Assembly (NCBI RefSeq): GCF_001436455.1
Contig: NZ_AYYU01000004.1
Coordinates: 64,771-99,591, forward strand
Direction: 5' to 3'
Length of the DNA stretch: 34,821 bases
Source of the DNA: Lactobacillus jensenii DSM 20557
GTDB taxonomy: Bacteria > Bacillota > Bacilli > Lactobacillales > Lactobacillaceae
Within the stretch, counting starts at the first letter, position 1; each line of letters opens with the position of its first letter. The notes below the pieces were generated by a model, which saw only the letters and a list, made by a program, of their open reading frames with translations, made no database searches and was not told the origin of the DNA. The translations under genes were made by a program, and so were the position numbers. Shown piece by piece: positions 22,973 to 30,731 of this stretch.

Positions 22973-24481
22973 GTGATTACTAATATTATTAAAAGAATTG
23001 ATCAAATAGCAATCAATGAGCCTGAAAGAATTGCTTATGACTACTTGGGTAAGACAAATACTTATGGTGAGCTGAAGCAACGTTCCGATGATTGGGCTCA
23101 TAAAATTGATAGTTTAAAACTAGAAGAAAATGCTCCAATTATGATTTGGGGTGGTCAAACTTTTGAAATGATTGCTTGCTTTTTGGGATGTGTAAAGGCG
23201 GGACATGCTTATATTCCAATTGCTAGTTATTCTAATGCGGAACGTTTGACTATGATTCAAGAAGTTTCCCAATCACCATTAGTAATAGCAATTGATGAAT
23301 TGCCAAATGTTGATTTGGGGAATTTAGCAGTTCTTAAGCCTGATGAAGTTGAAAATGGGAAGTTTTCAATTGATGAAGATAAGTTTGTTAAAGATGAGGA
23401 AAACTATTACATTATTTTCACTTCAGGTACAACAGGTAAACCTAAAGGTGTGCAAATTAGCCATAAAAACCTATTGAGTTTTGTTAATTGGGAATTAGCT
23501 GATTATAATTTGCCTGAAAATCCTAGCTTTTTAGCGCAAGCACCATATTCATTTGATTTATCAGTAATGAGCTTATATCCTGCTTTAGTAAGTGCTGGAA
23601 AATTAGTAATATTGCCACATGATGTTACAGAAAACTTAGGCCAATTATTTACTACCTTGCCTAAGATGAAATTTAATGTTTGGGTTTCAACTCCATCATT
23701 TGCTCAAATGTGTTTTTTAGATCCTACTTTTAATGGTAATCACCATGATGATTTAACACACTTCTTATTCTGTGGTGAAGAGTTGACACATAAATGTGCT
23801 GAAACTTTACGAAAGAAATTTCCTAATAGTAAGATTTTTAACACTTATGGGCCAACTGAAGCGACAGTTGCTGTAACACAAGTTGAAATTAATGATGAAA
23901 TCTTAAGTAAGTATGATCGTTTACCAATTGGTAAAGTAAAAGAAGATACTGAAATTACCATTGATGAAAGTAAAGGTGAAAAGCCGGGTCAAGGTGAATT
24001 AATAATTTCAGGTCCAAGTGTTTCAAAGGGATATTTACATAATCCAGAAAAAACAGCAGCAGCTTTCTTTAATAATGACAAGAAGGCCAGTTATCGTACT
24101 GGTGATGCTGGTTTCTTTGATGGAGACATGCTCTTTTATCGAGGTAGAATTGATTTCCAAATTAAATTTAATGGTTATCGAATTGAACTTGAAGAAATTA
24201 ATTTCTATCTAAGTAAGAACAATTTAGTACGTTACGGTGTTGTAGCTCCTAAATATGATAAGGAACATAAAGTAAAACAGTTAATTGCTCAAATTGAATT
24301 AAATGAAGGCGTTCAAGATAAATATTCAGAAGCTGAAATTACTAAGTTAATTCGTGAAGATTTAGCTAAGAATATAATGCCATACATGATTCCACAACGT
24401 TTTGTTTATCGTGATGATATGCCAATCTCACAAAACGGTAAAGTTGACATTAAGGCTGTGATTAAGGAGGTAAACGCTTGA
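22973..24481 (+). CDS. dltA: D-alanine--D-alanyl carrier protein ligase DltA
   Basis: A 502-residue adenylate-forming enzyme that activates D-alanine with ATP and loads it onto the phosphopantetheine of DltC. Visible motifs are YYIIFTSGTTGKPKGVQISHKN (ATP loop, near 145-165), FNTYGPTEATVAVTQ, SYRTGDAGF and a C-terminal NGKVDIKAV with the catalytic Lys. The start is GTG at 22973, eight bases after GAGG, 15 bases after dltX. Its TGA overlaps the dltB start, so the two are translationally coupled. Confidence 0.97.
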   Translation: MITNIIKRIDQIAINEPERIAYDYLGKTNTYGELKQRSDDWAHKIDSLKLEENAPIMIWGGQTFEMIACFLGCVKAGHAYIPIASYSNAERLTMIQEVSQSPLVIAIDELPNVDLGNLAVLKPDEVENGKFSIDEDKFVKDEENYYIIFTSGTTGKPKGVQISHKNLLSFVNWELADYNLPENPSFLAQAPYSFDLSVMSLYPALVSAGKLVILPHDVTENLGQLFTTLPKMKFNVWVSTPSFAQMCFLDPTFNGNHHDDLTHFLFCGEELTHKCAETLRKKFPNSKIFNTYGPTEATVAVTQVEINDEILSKYDRLPIGKVKEDTEITIDESKGEKPGQGELIISGPSVSKGYLHNPEKTAAAFFNNDKKASYRTGDAGFFDGDMLFYRGRIDFQIKFNGYRIELEEINFYLSKNNLVRYGVVAPKYDKEHKVKQLIAQIELNEGVQDKYSEAEITKLIREDLAKNIMPYMIPQRFVYRDDMPISQNGKVDIKAVIKEVNA

Positions 24482-25707
24482 TAAATTTACAACCATACAG
24501 TAATCCGCAATATTTTATTTTATTGATAGGTTTACTGTTACCATTAATTATTGGTTTGTATTTTGGCCGGCGTTTTAAAGTCTATGAAGCAATTTTTTCA
24601 ATTGTTTTCTTAGTATTAACTTTTGGAGGAGATAAGTGGCAACAAGGTGTAACCTTGTTAGGATATATCATTTATCAGTTTTTAGTAACTTTTGGCTTCC
24701 AAAAGTATGTTAAAAATGGTGGCAAAAAAACAGAAATATTTAGTTTATTTGTTATTTTAGCCATAATTCCGTTAACTATGGTTAAGGTTGCACCGGTGAT
24801 TCCAGCTAACGAACCGATTACAATTGGTTTTTTGGGTATTTCTTATTTAACGTTTAAGACAGTTCAGGTAATTATGGAATTACGTGATGGAACAATAAAA
24901 GAAGTGGATCCAATTATGTATGCTCGCTTCTTACTATTTTTCCCAGTGATTTCATCTGGACCAATTGACCGTTATCGAAGATTTGTTAAGGATTATAATG
25001 AAGCTCCAAGTCGAGAAAAGTATTTAGATGATTTATCAGTAGCTGTTAAATATCTTTTCCAAGGCTTTTTGTATAAGTTTGTTTTAGGATGGCTATTTGG
25101 TAGTTATTGGCTACCTCAGCTTTCACAAGCAGCTATCATTAATGGAAAAATTAATGGTGGTCTACACTTATCATGGGCTCTAGTAGGATATATGTACTGC
25201 TATAGTATGTATTTATTCTTTGATTTTGCAGGTTATTCATTATTTGCAGTATCAATTTCACGTTTCATGGGTATAAGAACACCTATGAACTTTAACAAGC
25301 CGTTTAGTTCGCCTAATATTAAGGAATTTTGGAATAGATGGCACATGACTTTATCATTTTGGTTTAGAGACTTTATCTTCATGCGTTTTACTTTCTTTGC
25401 TATGAAGAAAAAGTTGTTCAAAAATCGAATTCGCCTTTCACAAGTAGCCTATTTAATTAACTTTTTAATTATGGGCTTTTGGCATGGGGTAACTTGGTAT
25501 TACGTTGTTTACGGTATTTTCCATGCGTGCGCTATTATTATCAATGATTATTGGTTAAGATTTAAGCGTAAGCATAAAAAGCAATTGCCAAGTAACAAAT
25601 ATACTAAGGCATTAGCAATTTTTATTACATTTAATGTTATTTGTTTTAGTTTCTTGATTTTCTCAGGATTTTTAGACACCTTATGGTTCCATCCAATGCA
25701 CCATTAG
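24478..25707 (+). CDS. dltB: D-alanyl transferase membrane protein DltB (MBOAT)
   Basis: A 409-residue MBOAT-family membrane protein with about eleven hydrophobic segments that moves D-Ala from DltC toward the outer surface. The motif NRWHMTLSFWFRDFIF and the active-site His in FLIMGFWHGVTWYYVVYGIFHA are visible. Translation starts at TTG (24478), six bases after AAGGAGGT and within the end of dltA. A stretch at 24621-24632 is a 12-base perfect complement to the anti-Shine-Dalgarno segment of sRNA C. Confidence 0.96.
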   Translation: MINLQPYSNPQYFILLIGLLLPLIIGLYFGRRFKVYEAIFSIVFLVLTFGGDKWQQGVTLLGYIIYQFLVTFGFQKYVKNGGKKTEIFSLFVILAIIPLTMVKVAPVIPANEPITIGFLGISYLTFKTVQVIMELRDGTIKEVDPIMYARFLLFFPVISSGPIDRYRRFVKDYNEAPSREKYLDDLSVAVKYLFQGFLYKFVLGWLFGSYWLPQLSQAAIINGKINGGLHLSWALVGYMYCYSMYLFFDFAGYSLFAVSISRFMGIRTPMNFNKPFSSPNIKEFWNRWHMTLSFWFRDFIFMRFTFFAMKKKLFKNRIRLSQVAYLINFLIMGFWHGVTWYYVVYGIFHACAIIINDYWLRFKRKHKKQLPSNKYTKALAIFITFNVICFSFLIFSGFLDTLWFHPMHH

Positions 25708-25736
25708 GAAGTAACTAGAAAGGGATAGATTTAATT

Positions 25737-25976
25737 ATGGATACAAAAGAAGTTGTTTTAAACGTTTTAGAAGATTTAACTGGTGAAGATTTAAGTGACC
25801 AAATGGATGAAAATATCTTTGAAAATGGTTTGCTTGATTCATTAGCAACAGTTCAAATGCTTTTGAACTTACAAGAAGAAACTGGTATTCAAGTTCCAGT
25901 ATCAGAATTTAACCGTGAAGAATGGGATACTCCAAACAAGATTGTGGCAAAGGTAGAAAGTTTAGAAAATGAGTAA
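25737..25976 (+). CDS. dltC: D-alanyl carrier protein DltC
   Basis: A 79-residue acidic acyl-carrier-type protein. Ser35 in GLLDSLATVQ is the 4'-phosphopantetheine attachment site. DltA loads D-Ala onto it and DltB receives it. AAAGGGATAG precedes the ATG by eight bases. Its end overlaps the dltD start by eight bases. Confidence 0.97.
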   Translation: MDTKEVVLNVLEDLTGEDLSDQMDENIFENGLLDSLATVQMLLNLQEETGIQVPVSEFNREEWDTPNKIVAKVESLENE

Positions 25977-27285
25977 TAGAAGAAGACTGTGGCAAATCTT
26001 TGGCCCTGTCATCTGTGCGGTATTACTATTAATTGCAGTATTGCTCTTCCCTTGGGATAGAACTTATAGTGCAAATAGTATTTTTGAAGCAGCTACTTCG
26101 CAATCTGACCGTATTTTCAAAGGGCAAAGAATGAAGCAAGAAGCCTTGGCAGGTAAGTATGTTCCATTTTTTGGCTCCAGTGAATTATCACGAATGGATT
26201 CATTGCACCCTAGTGTGTTGGCGTATAAATATAATAGAAACTATACTCCATTCTTACTTGGTGGCGAGGGAAGTCAGTCTTTAGCCCATTTTTATGGAAT
26301 GCAAGGCATTAAATCGCAATTAACAAATAAAAAGGCTGTTGTGATTATTTCACCACAATGGTTTACCAAAAAAGGGCAGGATAAAAATGCATTTAGCTTG
26401 TACTATTCTAATTTGCAAGCAATCAACTTTTTATTAGATGCGAAAGATTCGATAGCTACAAGATATGCTGCTCGCCGTCTTTTGCAGATGCCAAGTGGCA
26501 AGTCTAGTGAAACAGTTAAGTATGCTTTGATGACTGTCGCGTCAGGACAACCGCTATCAGAGAGTCAAAAGCTAGTACTTCAAACACGGAGAAGAATGTT
26601 AGTTAATGAGGATACATTCTTTAGTACTTTCCAATTACCTGATCGTGTAAATAAGATTAAAGCTCAGGCAAAACTTTTACCAGATAAATATACGATTAAT
26701 GGTTTGACTAAGGTTTCTGATGCAGAAGGTAGCTTGCACACAACTAATAATAAATTTGCGATTGATAATACATTCTTCAAGACACGTCTTAATGAAAAAG
26801 AATTGAAGAAGTTAAAGGGAAGTCAAAAACATTTTGATTATACTAAGTCTGTTGAATATTCTGACTTTGAGTTAATGCTTAAGCAATTTGCTCATGAACA
26901 TACAGATGTATTATTCATTATTCCTCCAATCAACGCAAAATGGGCAAAGTACACCCACTTATCTAATAAGATGTATCAAAAATCAGTTAAGAAAATTAAG
27001 TACCAACTTGCTAGCCAAGGGTTTAGTAATATAACTGATTTATCTAAAGATGGTGGAAAGAAATACTTTATGCAAGACACTATTCACCTAGGTTGGAATG
27101 GTTGGATTGCTGTTGATAAAGCTGTTAAGCCATTTATGCAGAAGTCATATTCTAATACAAATTATAGAATTGATAACTATTTCTTTACTAGGAATTGGCA
27201 AAATAGAACTAAAGTAGAAAGTATAAAAACTGTTAAATTAAGTAATAAGACAGTAGTACCTTCAACAGGGTCAAAAAAAAAATAG
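25969..27285 (+). CDS. dltD: DltD, D-alanyl transfer to lipoteichoic acid
   Basis: A 438-residue protein with an N-terminal membrane anchor (about residues 9-28) and an extracellular SGNH-hydrolase-like domain. FFGSSELSRMDS (about 67-78) holds the catalytic Ser and DTIHLGWNGW the Asp-His pair. It accepts D-Ala outside the membrane and passes it to lipoteichoic acid. Compared with usual DltD proteins it has a low-complexity tail after the NYFFTRNW block (VESIKTVKLSNKTVVPSTGSKKK) ending in three AAA Lys codons, i.e. a run of ten A residues, then TAG. The next ORF begins at the last base of that stop codon in the -1 frame, so the tail looks like a linker. Confidence 0.95.
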   Translation: MSNRRRLWQIFGPVICAVLLLIAVLLFPWDRTYSANSIFEAATSQSDRIFKGQRMKQEALAGKYVPFFGSSELSRMDSLHPSVLAYKYNRNYTPFLLGGEGSQSLAHFYGMQGIKSQLTNKKAVVIISPQWFTKKGQDKNAFSLYYSNLQAINFLLDAKDSIATRYAARRLLQMPSGKSSETVKYALMTVASGQPLSESQKLVLQTRRRMLVNEDTFFSTFQLPDRVNKIKAQAKLLPDKYTINGLTKVSDAEGSLHTTNNKFAIDNTFFKTRLNEKELKKLKGSQKHFDYTKSVEYSDFELMLKQFAHEHTDVLFIIPPINAKWAKYTHLSNKMYQKSVKKIKYQLASQGFSNITDLSKDGGKKYFMQDTIHLGWNGWIAVDKAVKPFMQKSYSNTNYRIDNYFFTRNWQNRTKVESIKTVKLSNKTVVPSTGSKKK

Positions 27286-28220
27286 TGCGCCAGTCTCTTG
27301 ATAATGTTGGATTTGAAGGATCAGTTTTAGTCATTAAAAATGGTAAAACATATTTAAATTATGCAACTGCTAATAAGACTGACACTAGTTATTTAATTAA
27401 CTCTGTCCAAAAATTTATTACTGGGGCAGCTATAATGAAAGCTGTTCAAGAAGGAAAGCTAAGTCTTAATGATAGCTTAGCCAAATTTTATCCAACTGTG
27501 CCAGGTGCAAATCAAGTGACAATTTTAAACTTATTACAAATGACATCTGGTTTAACGATAGATAAGGCATTGGGAACTAAGCCTTTTATTAGTGATAAAA
27601 AAAATCTAGAATATGCAATAAAAAATACTAAATTTGATGAAAAAATGTTAGGTAAAGCTTCATATTCAACTTTAAATTATGTATTTTTGAGTAATATTCT
27701 AAGTGATGTATATCATATGTCTTATCAAAAATTAATTACTAAAAGTTTTATCAATAAACTCAAATTGAGACATACAGCCTTTTCTTGGGCAAATAATAAG
27801 ACTTTAAAGAAGATTGATTTTGTTTTGGGACAGCAACAACTTAGTTCGAATGGAAAATTTGTTACCCAAAAATTAGATTTAAATGAAATACATGGTGAAC
27901 TAGGAGCAGGTTCATTATTAATGGATAATAAAGATTTATCCAAATGTGTTAAATATATTTTGGCTGGAAATTATTTATCAAAATCTAGTATAAAAGCTTT
28001 ATATAATTTGGATAATTCAGCTAACATTAGTTATAGTGGTGGTTTTTATATTCATAATACTTATTTTGGAAGTAATGGTGGAGATAACGGGTATTACACT
28101 TTTCTAAGGACAAGTAAAGATGCAAAAACTGTCATAATTGCACAAACAAATAAAGTTAGAGGTAACTTTTATGAATTACGTAGTGTAATGGATCAATTGA
28201 TGGTTGCCCTACAAAAATAA
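27285..28220 (+). CDS. Beta-lactamase-fold serine hydrolase, DltE/PbpX-like
   Basis: A 311-residue serine beta-lactamase/DD-peptidase-like domain. SVQK (40-43) is the SxxK nucleophile motif; YST (127-129) stands where YxN is expected; GSNGGDNGYY stands where the third motif (HxG or KTG) normally lies. In L. plantarum the dlt-linked DltE has this fold and removes D-Ala from lipoteichoic acid rather than acting on peptidoglycan, so an esterase role is plausible. Oddly the ORF has no signal peptide or ribosome binding site: its first GTG overlaps the dltD stop and the catalytic domain begins at once. Production may depend on frameshifting at the preceding A10 run, giving a DltD-hydrolase fusion, or on coupled reinitiation. 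Confidence 0.82.
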   Translation: MRQSLDNVGFEGSVLVIKNGKTYLNYATANKTDTSYLINSVQKFITGAAIMKAVQEGKLSLNDSLAKFYPTVPGANQVTILNLLQMTSGLTIDKALGTKPFISDKKNLEYAIKNTKFDEKMLGKASYSTLNYVFLSNILSDVYHMSYQKLITKSFINKLKLRHTAFSWANNKTLKKIDFVLGQQQLSSNGKFVTQKLDLNEIHGELGAGSLLMDNKDLSKCVKYILAGNYLSKSSIKALYNLDNSANISYSGGFYIHNTYFGSNGGDNGYYTFLRTSKDAKTVIIAQTNKVRGNFYELRSVMDQLMVALQK

Positions 28221-28249
28221 AGGTCTAGGATTTTTCCTAGACCTTTTTT
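28220..28249. terminator. Bidirectional terminator between the dlt operon and galE
   Basis: AAAGGTCTAGG and CCTAGACCTTT form an 11-bp stem around a T5 loop, with T6 on the + side and an A/T-rich - side. It serves the dlt operon and the convergent galE gene. Confidence 0.85.
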
Positions 28250-28274
28250 ATATAAAGTATTAAAGCTGTAATAA

Positions 28275-29264
28275 TTATTCAGAAAAGCCATTTGGATGTG
28301 TTTGAACCCATTTCCAAGCACTGGAAATGATATCATCAATATTATCGTGTTGAGGATGCCAATTTAAAATGGTTCTGGCCTTGGTAGAGTCAGCTACAAG
28401 TGAATCTGGGTCACCGCCACGACGTGGACCCATTGTATAAGGAATATCTTCTCCAGTAACTTTAATAGCACTTTGCAAAATTTCTAAATTAGAGAATCCA
28501 TTTGCACTACCTAAGTTAAATACATCGCTCTTTTGGTTCTTAACAACGTAATGTAATGCAAGAACATGAGCTTGGGCTAAGTCTACTACATGAACATAAT
28601 CACGTACATTAGTACCATCAGGAGTGTTGTAATCATTACCAAAAATAGTAAAGTTACCAGTACCATTTTTAGCAGCTAAAAGAATATTTGGAACCAAGTG
28701 GGTTTCAGGGGCATGATCTTCACCAATTGAAGCATCTAAGCTAGCTCCAGCTACATTAAAGTAACGTAATGCAATAGATTTAATGCCGTCAGCTTTGTCG
28801 GTCCAACGCATAATCTTTTCCATCATGAGTTTTGTTTCACCATATGGGTTAATTGGATTAGTTGGAGCTGTTTCTTTAATAGGTAAATCTTTAGGAATGC
28901 CATATGTTGCAGCACTTGAAGAAAATACTAAATTCTTAACACCTGCAGTCTTCATAGCTTTAAGCAAGCTAATCATACCAGAAACATTATTGTGGTAATA
29001 TTTAAGTGGTTCTTGAACAGATTCACCTACTAATAAATATGCTGCAAAGTGAATAACTGCATCAATTTTTTCATCCATTAAAATATTAGTTACAAGGCTA
29101 GTATCTAATACATCTCCATGATAAAACTTAGCTTTTTTATTAACAGCTTGTCTGTGCCCAGTATATAAATTATCTAAGACAACAACATCATTTCCATCTT
29201 CAAGTAAAGCATTAACAGTATGAGAGCCGATATATCCAGCTCCTCCAGTTACTAAAACACGCAT
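28275..29264 (-). CDS. galE: UDP-glucose 4-epimerase GalE
   Basis: A 329-residue short-chain dehydrogenase-type epimerase interconverting UDP-glucose and UDP-galactose, which feeds galactose use and envelope polysaccharides. The NAD-binding motif GGAGYIGSH lies at residues 7-15, the active site has FSSSAATYG with the catalytic Ser/Thr region, and YGETK is the YxxxK pair. The ATG at 29264 is preferred over TTG 29270 because of spacing from GGAAAGAAG. It is monocistronic here, not within a gal cluster. An extended -10 TGTTATACT lies about 45 bases upstream on the - strand. Confidence 0.95.
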   Translation of the reverse strand: MRVLVTGGAGYIGSHTVNALLEDGNDVVVLDNLYTGHRQAVNKKAKFYHGDVLDTSLVTNILMDEKIDAVIHFAAYLLVGESVQEPLKYYHNNVSGMISLLKAMKTAGVKNLVFSSSAATYGIPKDLPIKETAPTNPINPYGETKLMMEKIMRWTDKADGIKSIALRYFNVAGASLDASIGEDHAPETHLVPNILLAAKNGTGNFTIFGNDYNTPDGTNVRDYVHVVDLAQAHVLALHYVVKNQKSDVFNLGSANGFSNLEILQSAIKVTGEDIPYTMGPRRGGDPDSLVADSTKARTILNWHPQHDNIDDIISSAWKWVQTHPNGFSE

Positions 29265-29358
29265 AATCAAAAACTTCTTTCCATATTAATAATTAACCTT
29301 AGTATAACAAATAATTTAATAATATAAATAATTTATACTTTAAATTATATCTCAAGCA

Positions 29359-29387
29359 TTGAGAAAGCTAGCTAGCTATGCTAATAT
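29359..29387 (+). promoter_or_regulatory. Promoter of the small RNA at 29394
   Basis: -35 TTGAGA (29359-29364), 17-base spacer, -10 TAATAT (29382-29387) with an upstream TG giving an extended -10 (TGCTAATAT). The spacer consists of GCTA repeats. This is among the better sigma-A promoters in the window, and no ORF follows it on the + strand. Confidence 0.7.
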
Positions 29388-29393
29388 CTATAT

Positions 29394-29512
29394 ATACTGC
29401 TAGATATTGTTCTCTATTTCTTCGGTAGCGAAATTGAGATTATGTGGTCAATTTAGCAGTATATAAACACTGTGTGAGCCCGGTTCCGATGTTGGTGGAA
29501 TTGGGCTTTTTT
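29394..29512 (+). ncRNA. Structured small RNA of unknown function
   Basis: Predicted transcript of about 119 nt between galE and the MFS genes. A 12-bp long-range stem pairs TATATACTGCTA (29391-29402) with TAGCAGTATATA (29454-29465). Inside it, hairpin TCTCTATTTC/GAAATTGAGA (29411-29420 with 29430-29439) has a TTCGGTAGC loop. The 3' end is an intrinsic terminator AGCCCGGTTCC/GGAATTGGGCT (29477-29487 with 29497-29507), whose centre uses two G-U pairs, followed by T6. Those G-U pairs are stable only in + strand RNA, which fixes the orientation. It does not match 6S RNA, SRP RNA or a T-box by their known cores. No ORF of note is inside. Confidence 0.65.
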
Positions 29513-29531
29513 CTTCATATAATTTTGAATG

Positions 29532-29564
29532 AAACAAAAGGACGCATTAAGCGTCCTTTTGTTT
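29532..29564 (-). terminator. Terminator formed by the end of the MFS gene
   Basis: A perfect 14-bp stem, AAACAAAAGGACGC with its complement around a five-base loop. The last five codons (K-Q-K-D-A) form one arm and the TAA stop lies in the loop. It converges with the terminator of the small RNA 20 bases away. Confidence 0.85.
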
Positions 29565-30731
29565 TAAGCTATTGAATAAAATAAAGTTGATTAAAGAAAT
29601 AATAATTAAACTTGCCAAAATAAGTAATAATACAGGCATAGTCATATGATTTAATAGAATTGCCCCAAATAAAGCTGCTAAAGCCCTACCAGCGGATGTG
29701 CCAGCCAAAACTAAGCCTTGATAACGGCCAGCTTGGTTTTTAGGTGCATGAGCGTGAACATAGGCACTTACGGCAGGAAAAGCTAATGCTTCACCACAAG
29801 TAAGAATGAACATTGCTAATAAATAATTCGAATAGTTATTAGCACCAATCAAAATAAGAAATGAACTTGCAAATAAGGTAAAGCCAATATAGAGTCTTGC
29901 ATTGATTTTTTTGCTTAAATAACTATCGAAATAGGTCAAGATAGGTTGAGAAATTGTGATTAAAGCAGAATTTAATGTCCAGCAAAAACTATATTCAGCT
30001 GTCGAAATACCGTGGTTGAGCATATGAACTGATAAGTTGGAATCCCATTGTTCGTATGCGAGCCAGCAGAAGAACATGCAGATAACAAGACTAATGATAG
30101 TCCAAAAGTTCTTTTTACTAGAAAAATTTCGTTGGATAGGTGTTGGTGCAGCCTGTACCAGATTAGCCTGATCTAGCTTTCTGAAGAAAAGTAATAATAA
30201 TCCAGTAAATACTACAAAAAAAGTAAAAGCTGATGCAAACCAAGCTTGGGGACCTAAAAAAGTAATGATACCAACTAATAATGAACCAATTACTAATCCT
30301 AAGTTTCGTGTCATATATAGCAAGTTAAAGAAGAACGAAGAAGCATGGGTTTTCATTGTAGTCGCAATTGAGTTAATTGCAGTTGTAACAACTCCGTCAC
30401 CAATCCCATAAATAACTAAAAAAATTGGATAAAATGGCCATGAAGGGATTAAAAACATTGCAAGTGCACAAAAACTAGTTATTATTGCACCAAGTAAAAT
30501 TGTTTTGAATGGTGTGATTTTATCAAAAATAGCACCACCAATAGCATTTCCTAATAAAGTAGTGCCATAGTATAAAAGAAGAACAATAGCAGCTACTGTA
30601 AGAGTTTGATGGAGATATTGGTGCATATAAATTGTGGTTAATGGCCAAATAAAGCTAATCCCAATATTGTAAATAAGGGATCCTAAAAGTAAAAATCGAA
30701 TTTTTACAGGATCTTGTTTAGTTTGTTCCAT
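29547..30731 (-). CDS. MFS transporter (second of an overlapping paralogous pair)
   Basis: A 394-residue major facilitator with twelve predicted membrane segments. IGGAIFDKITPFKT after segment 2 is the MFS loop 2-3 motif (GxxxDRxGRR type, degenerate). The block LGSLIYNIGISFIWPLTTIYMHQYLH is almost the same as in its neighbour; the two share perhaps half their residues. The charged EQWDSN and GEALAFPAVSAYVHAHAPKNQAGRYQG segments are also shared. The start at 30731 is set by GAGG six bases upstream; it overlaps the preceding gene by 14 bases, so the two are coupled. Drug/metabolite efflux is likely; substrate unknown. Confidence 0.85.
   Translation of the reverse strand: MEQTKQDPVKIRFLLLGSLIYNIGISFIWPLTTIYMHQYLHQTLTVAAIVLLLYYGTTLLGNAIGGAIFDKITPFKTILLGAIITSFCALAMFLIPSWPFYPIFLVIYGIGDGVVTTAINSIATTMKTHASSFFFNLLYMTRNLGLVIGSLLVGIITFLGPQAWFASAFTFFVVFTGLLLLFFRKLDQANLVQAAPTPIQRNFSSKKNFWTIISLVICMFFCWLAYEQWDSNLSVHMLNHGISTAEYSFCWTLNSALITISQPILTYFDSYLSKKINARLYIGFTLFASSFLILIGANNYSNYLLAMFILTCGEALAFPAVSAYVHAHAPKNQAGRYQGLVLAGTSAGRALAALFGAILLNHMTMPVLLLILASLIIISLINFILFNSLKQKDA

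Noticed and set aside
29394-29512. T-box, 6S RNA, SRP RNA or tRNA-like element
   Set aside because: No T-box AGAGA/GGUGG-ACCGCG core, no long 6S-type bubble hairpin, no SRP GGAA tetraloop region, no cloverleaf; it also lacks a downstream + strand gene to regulate.
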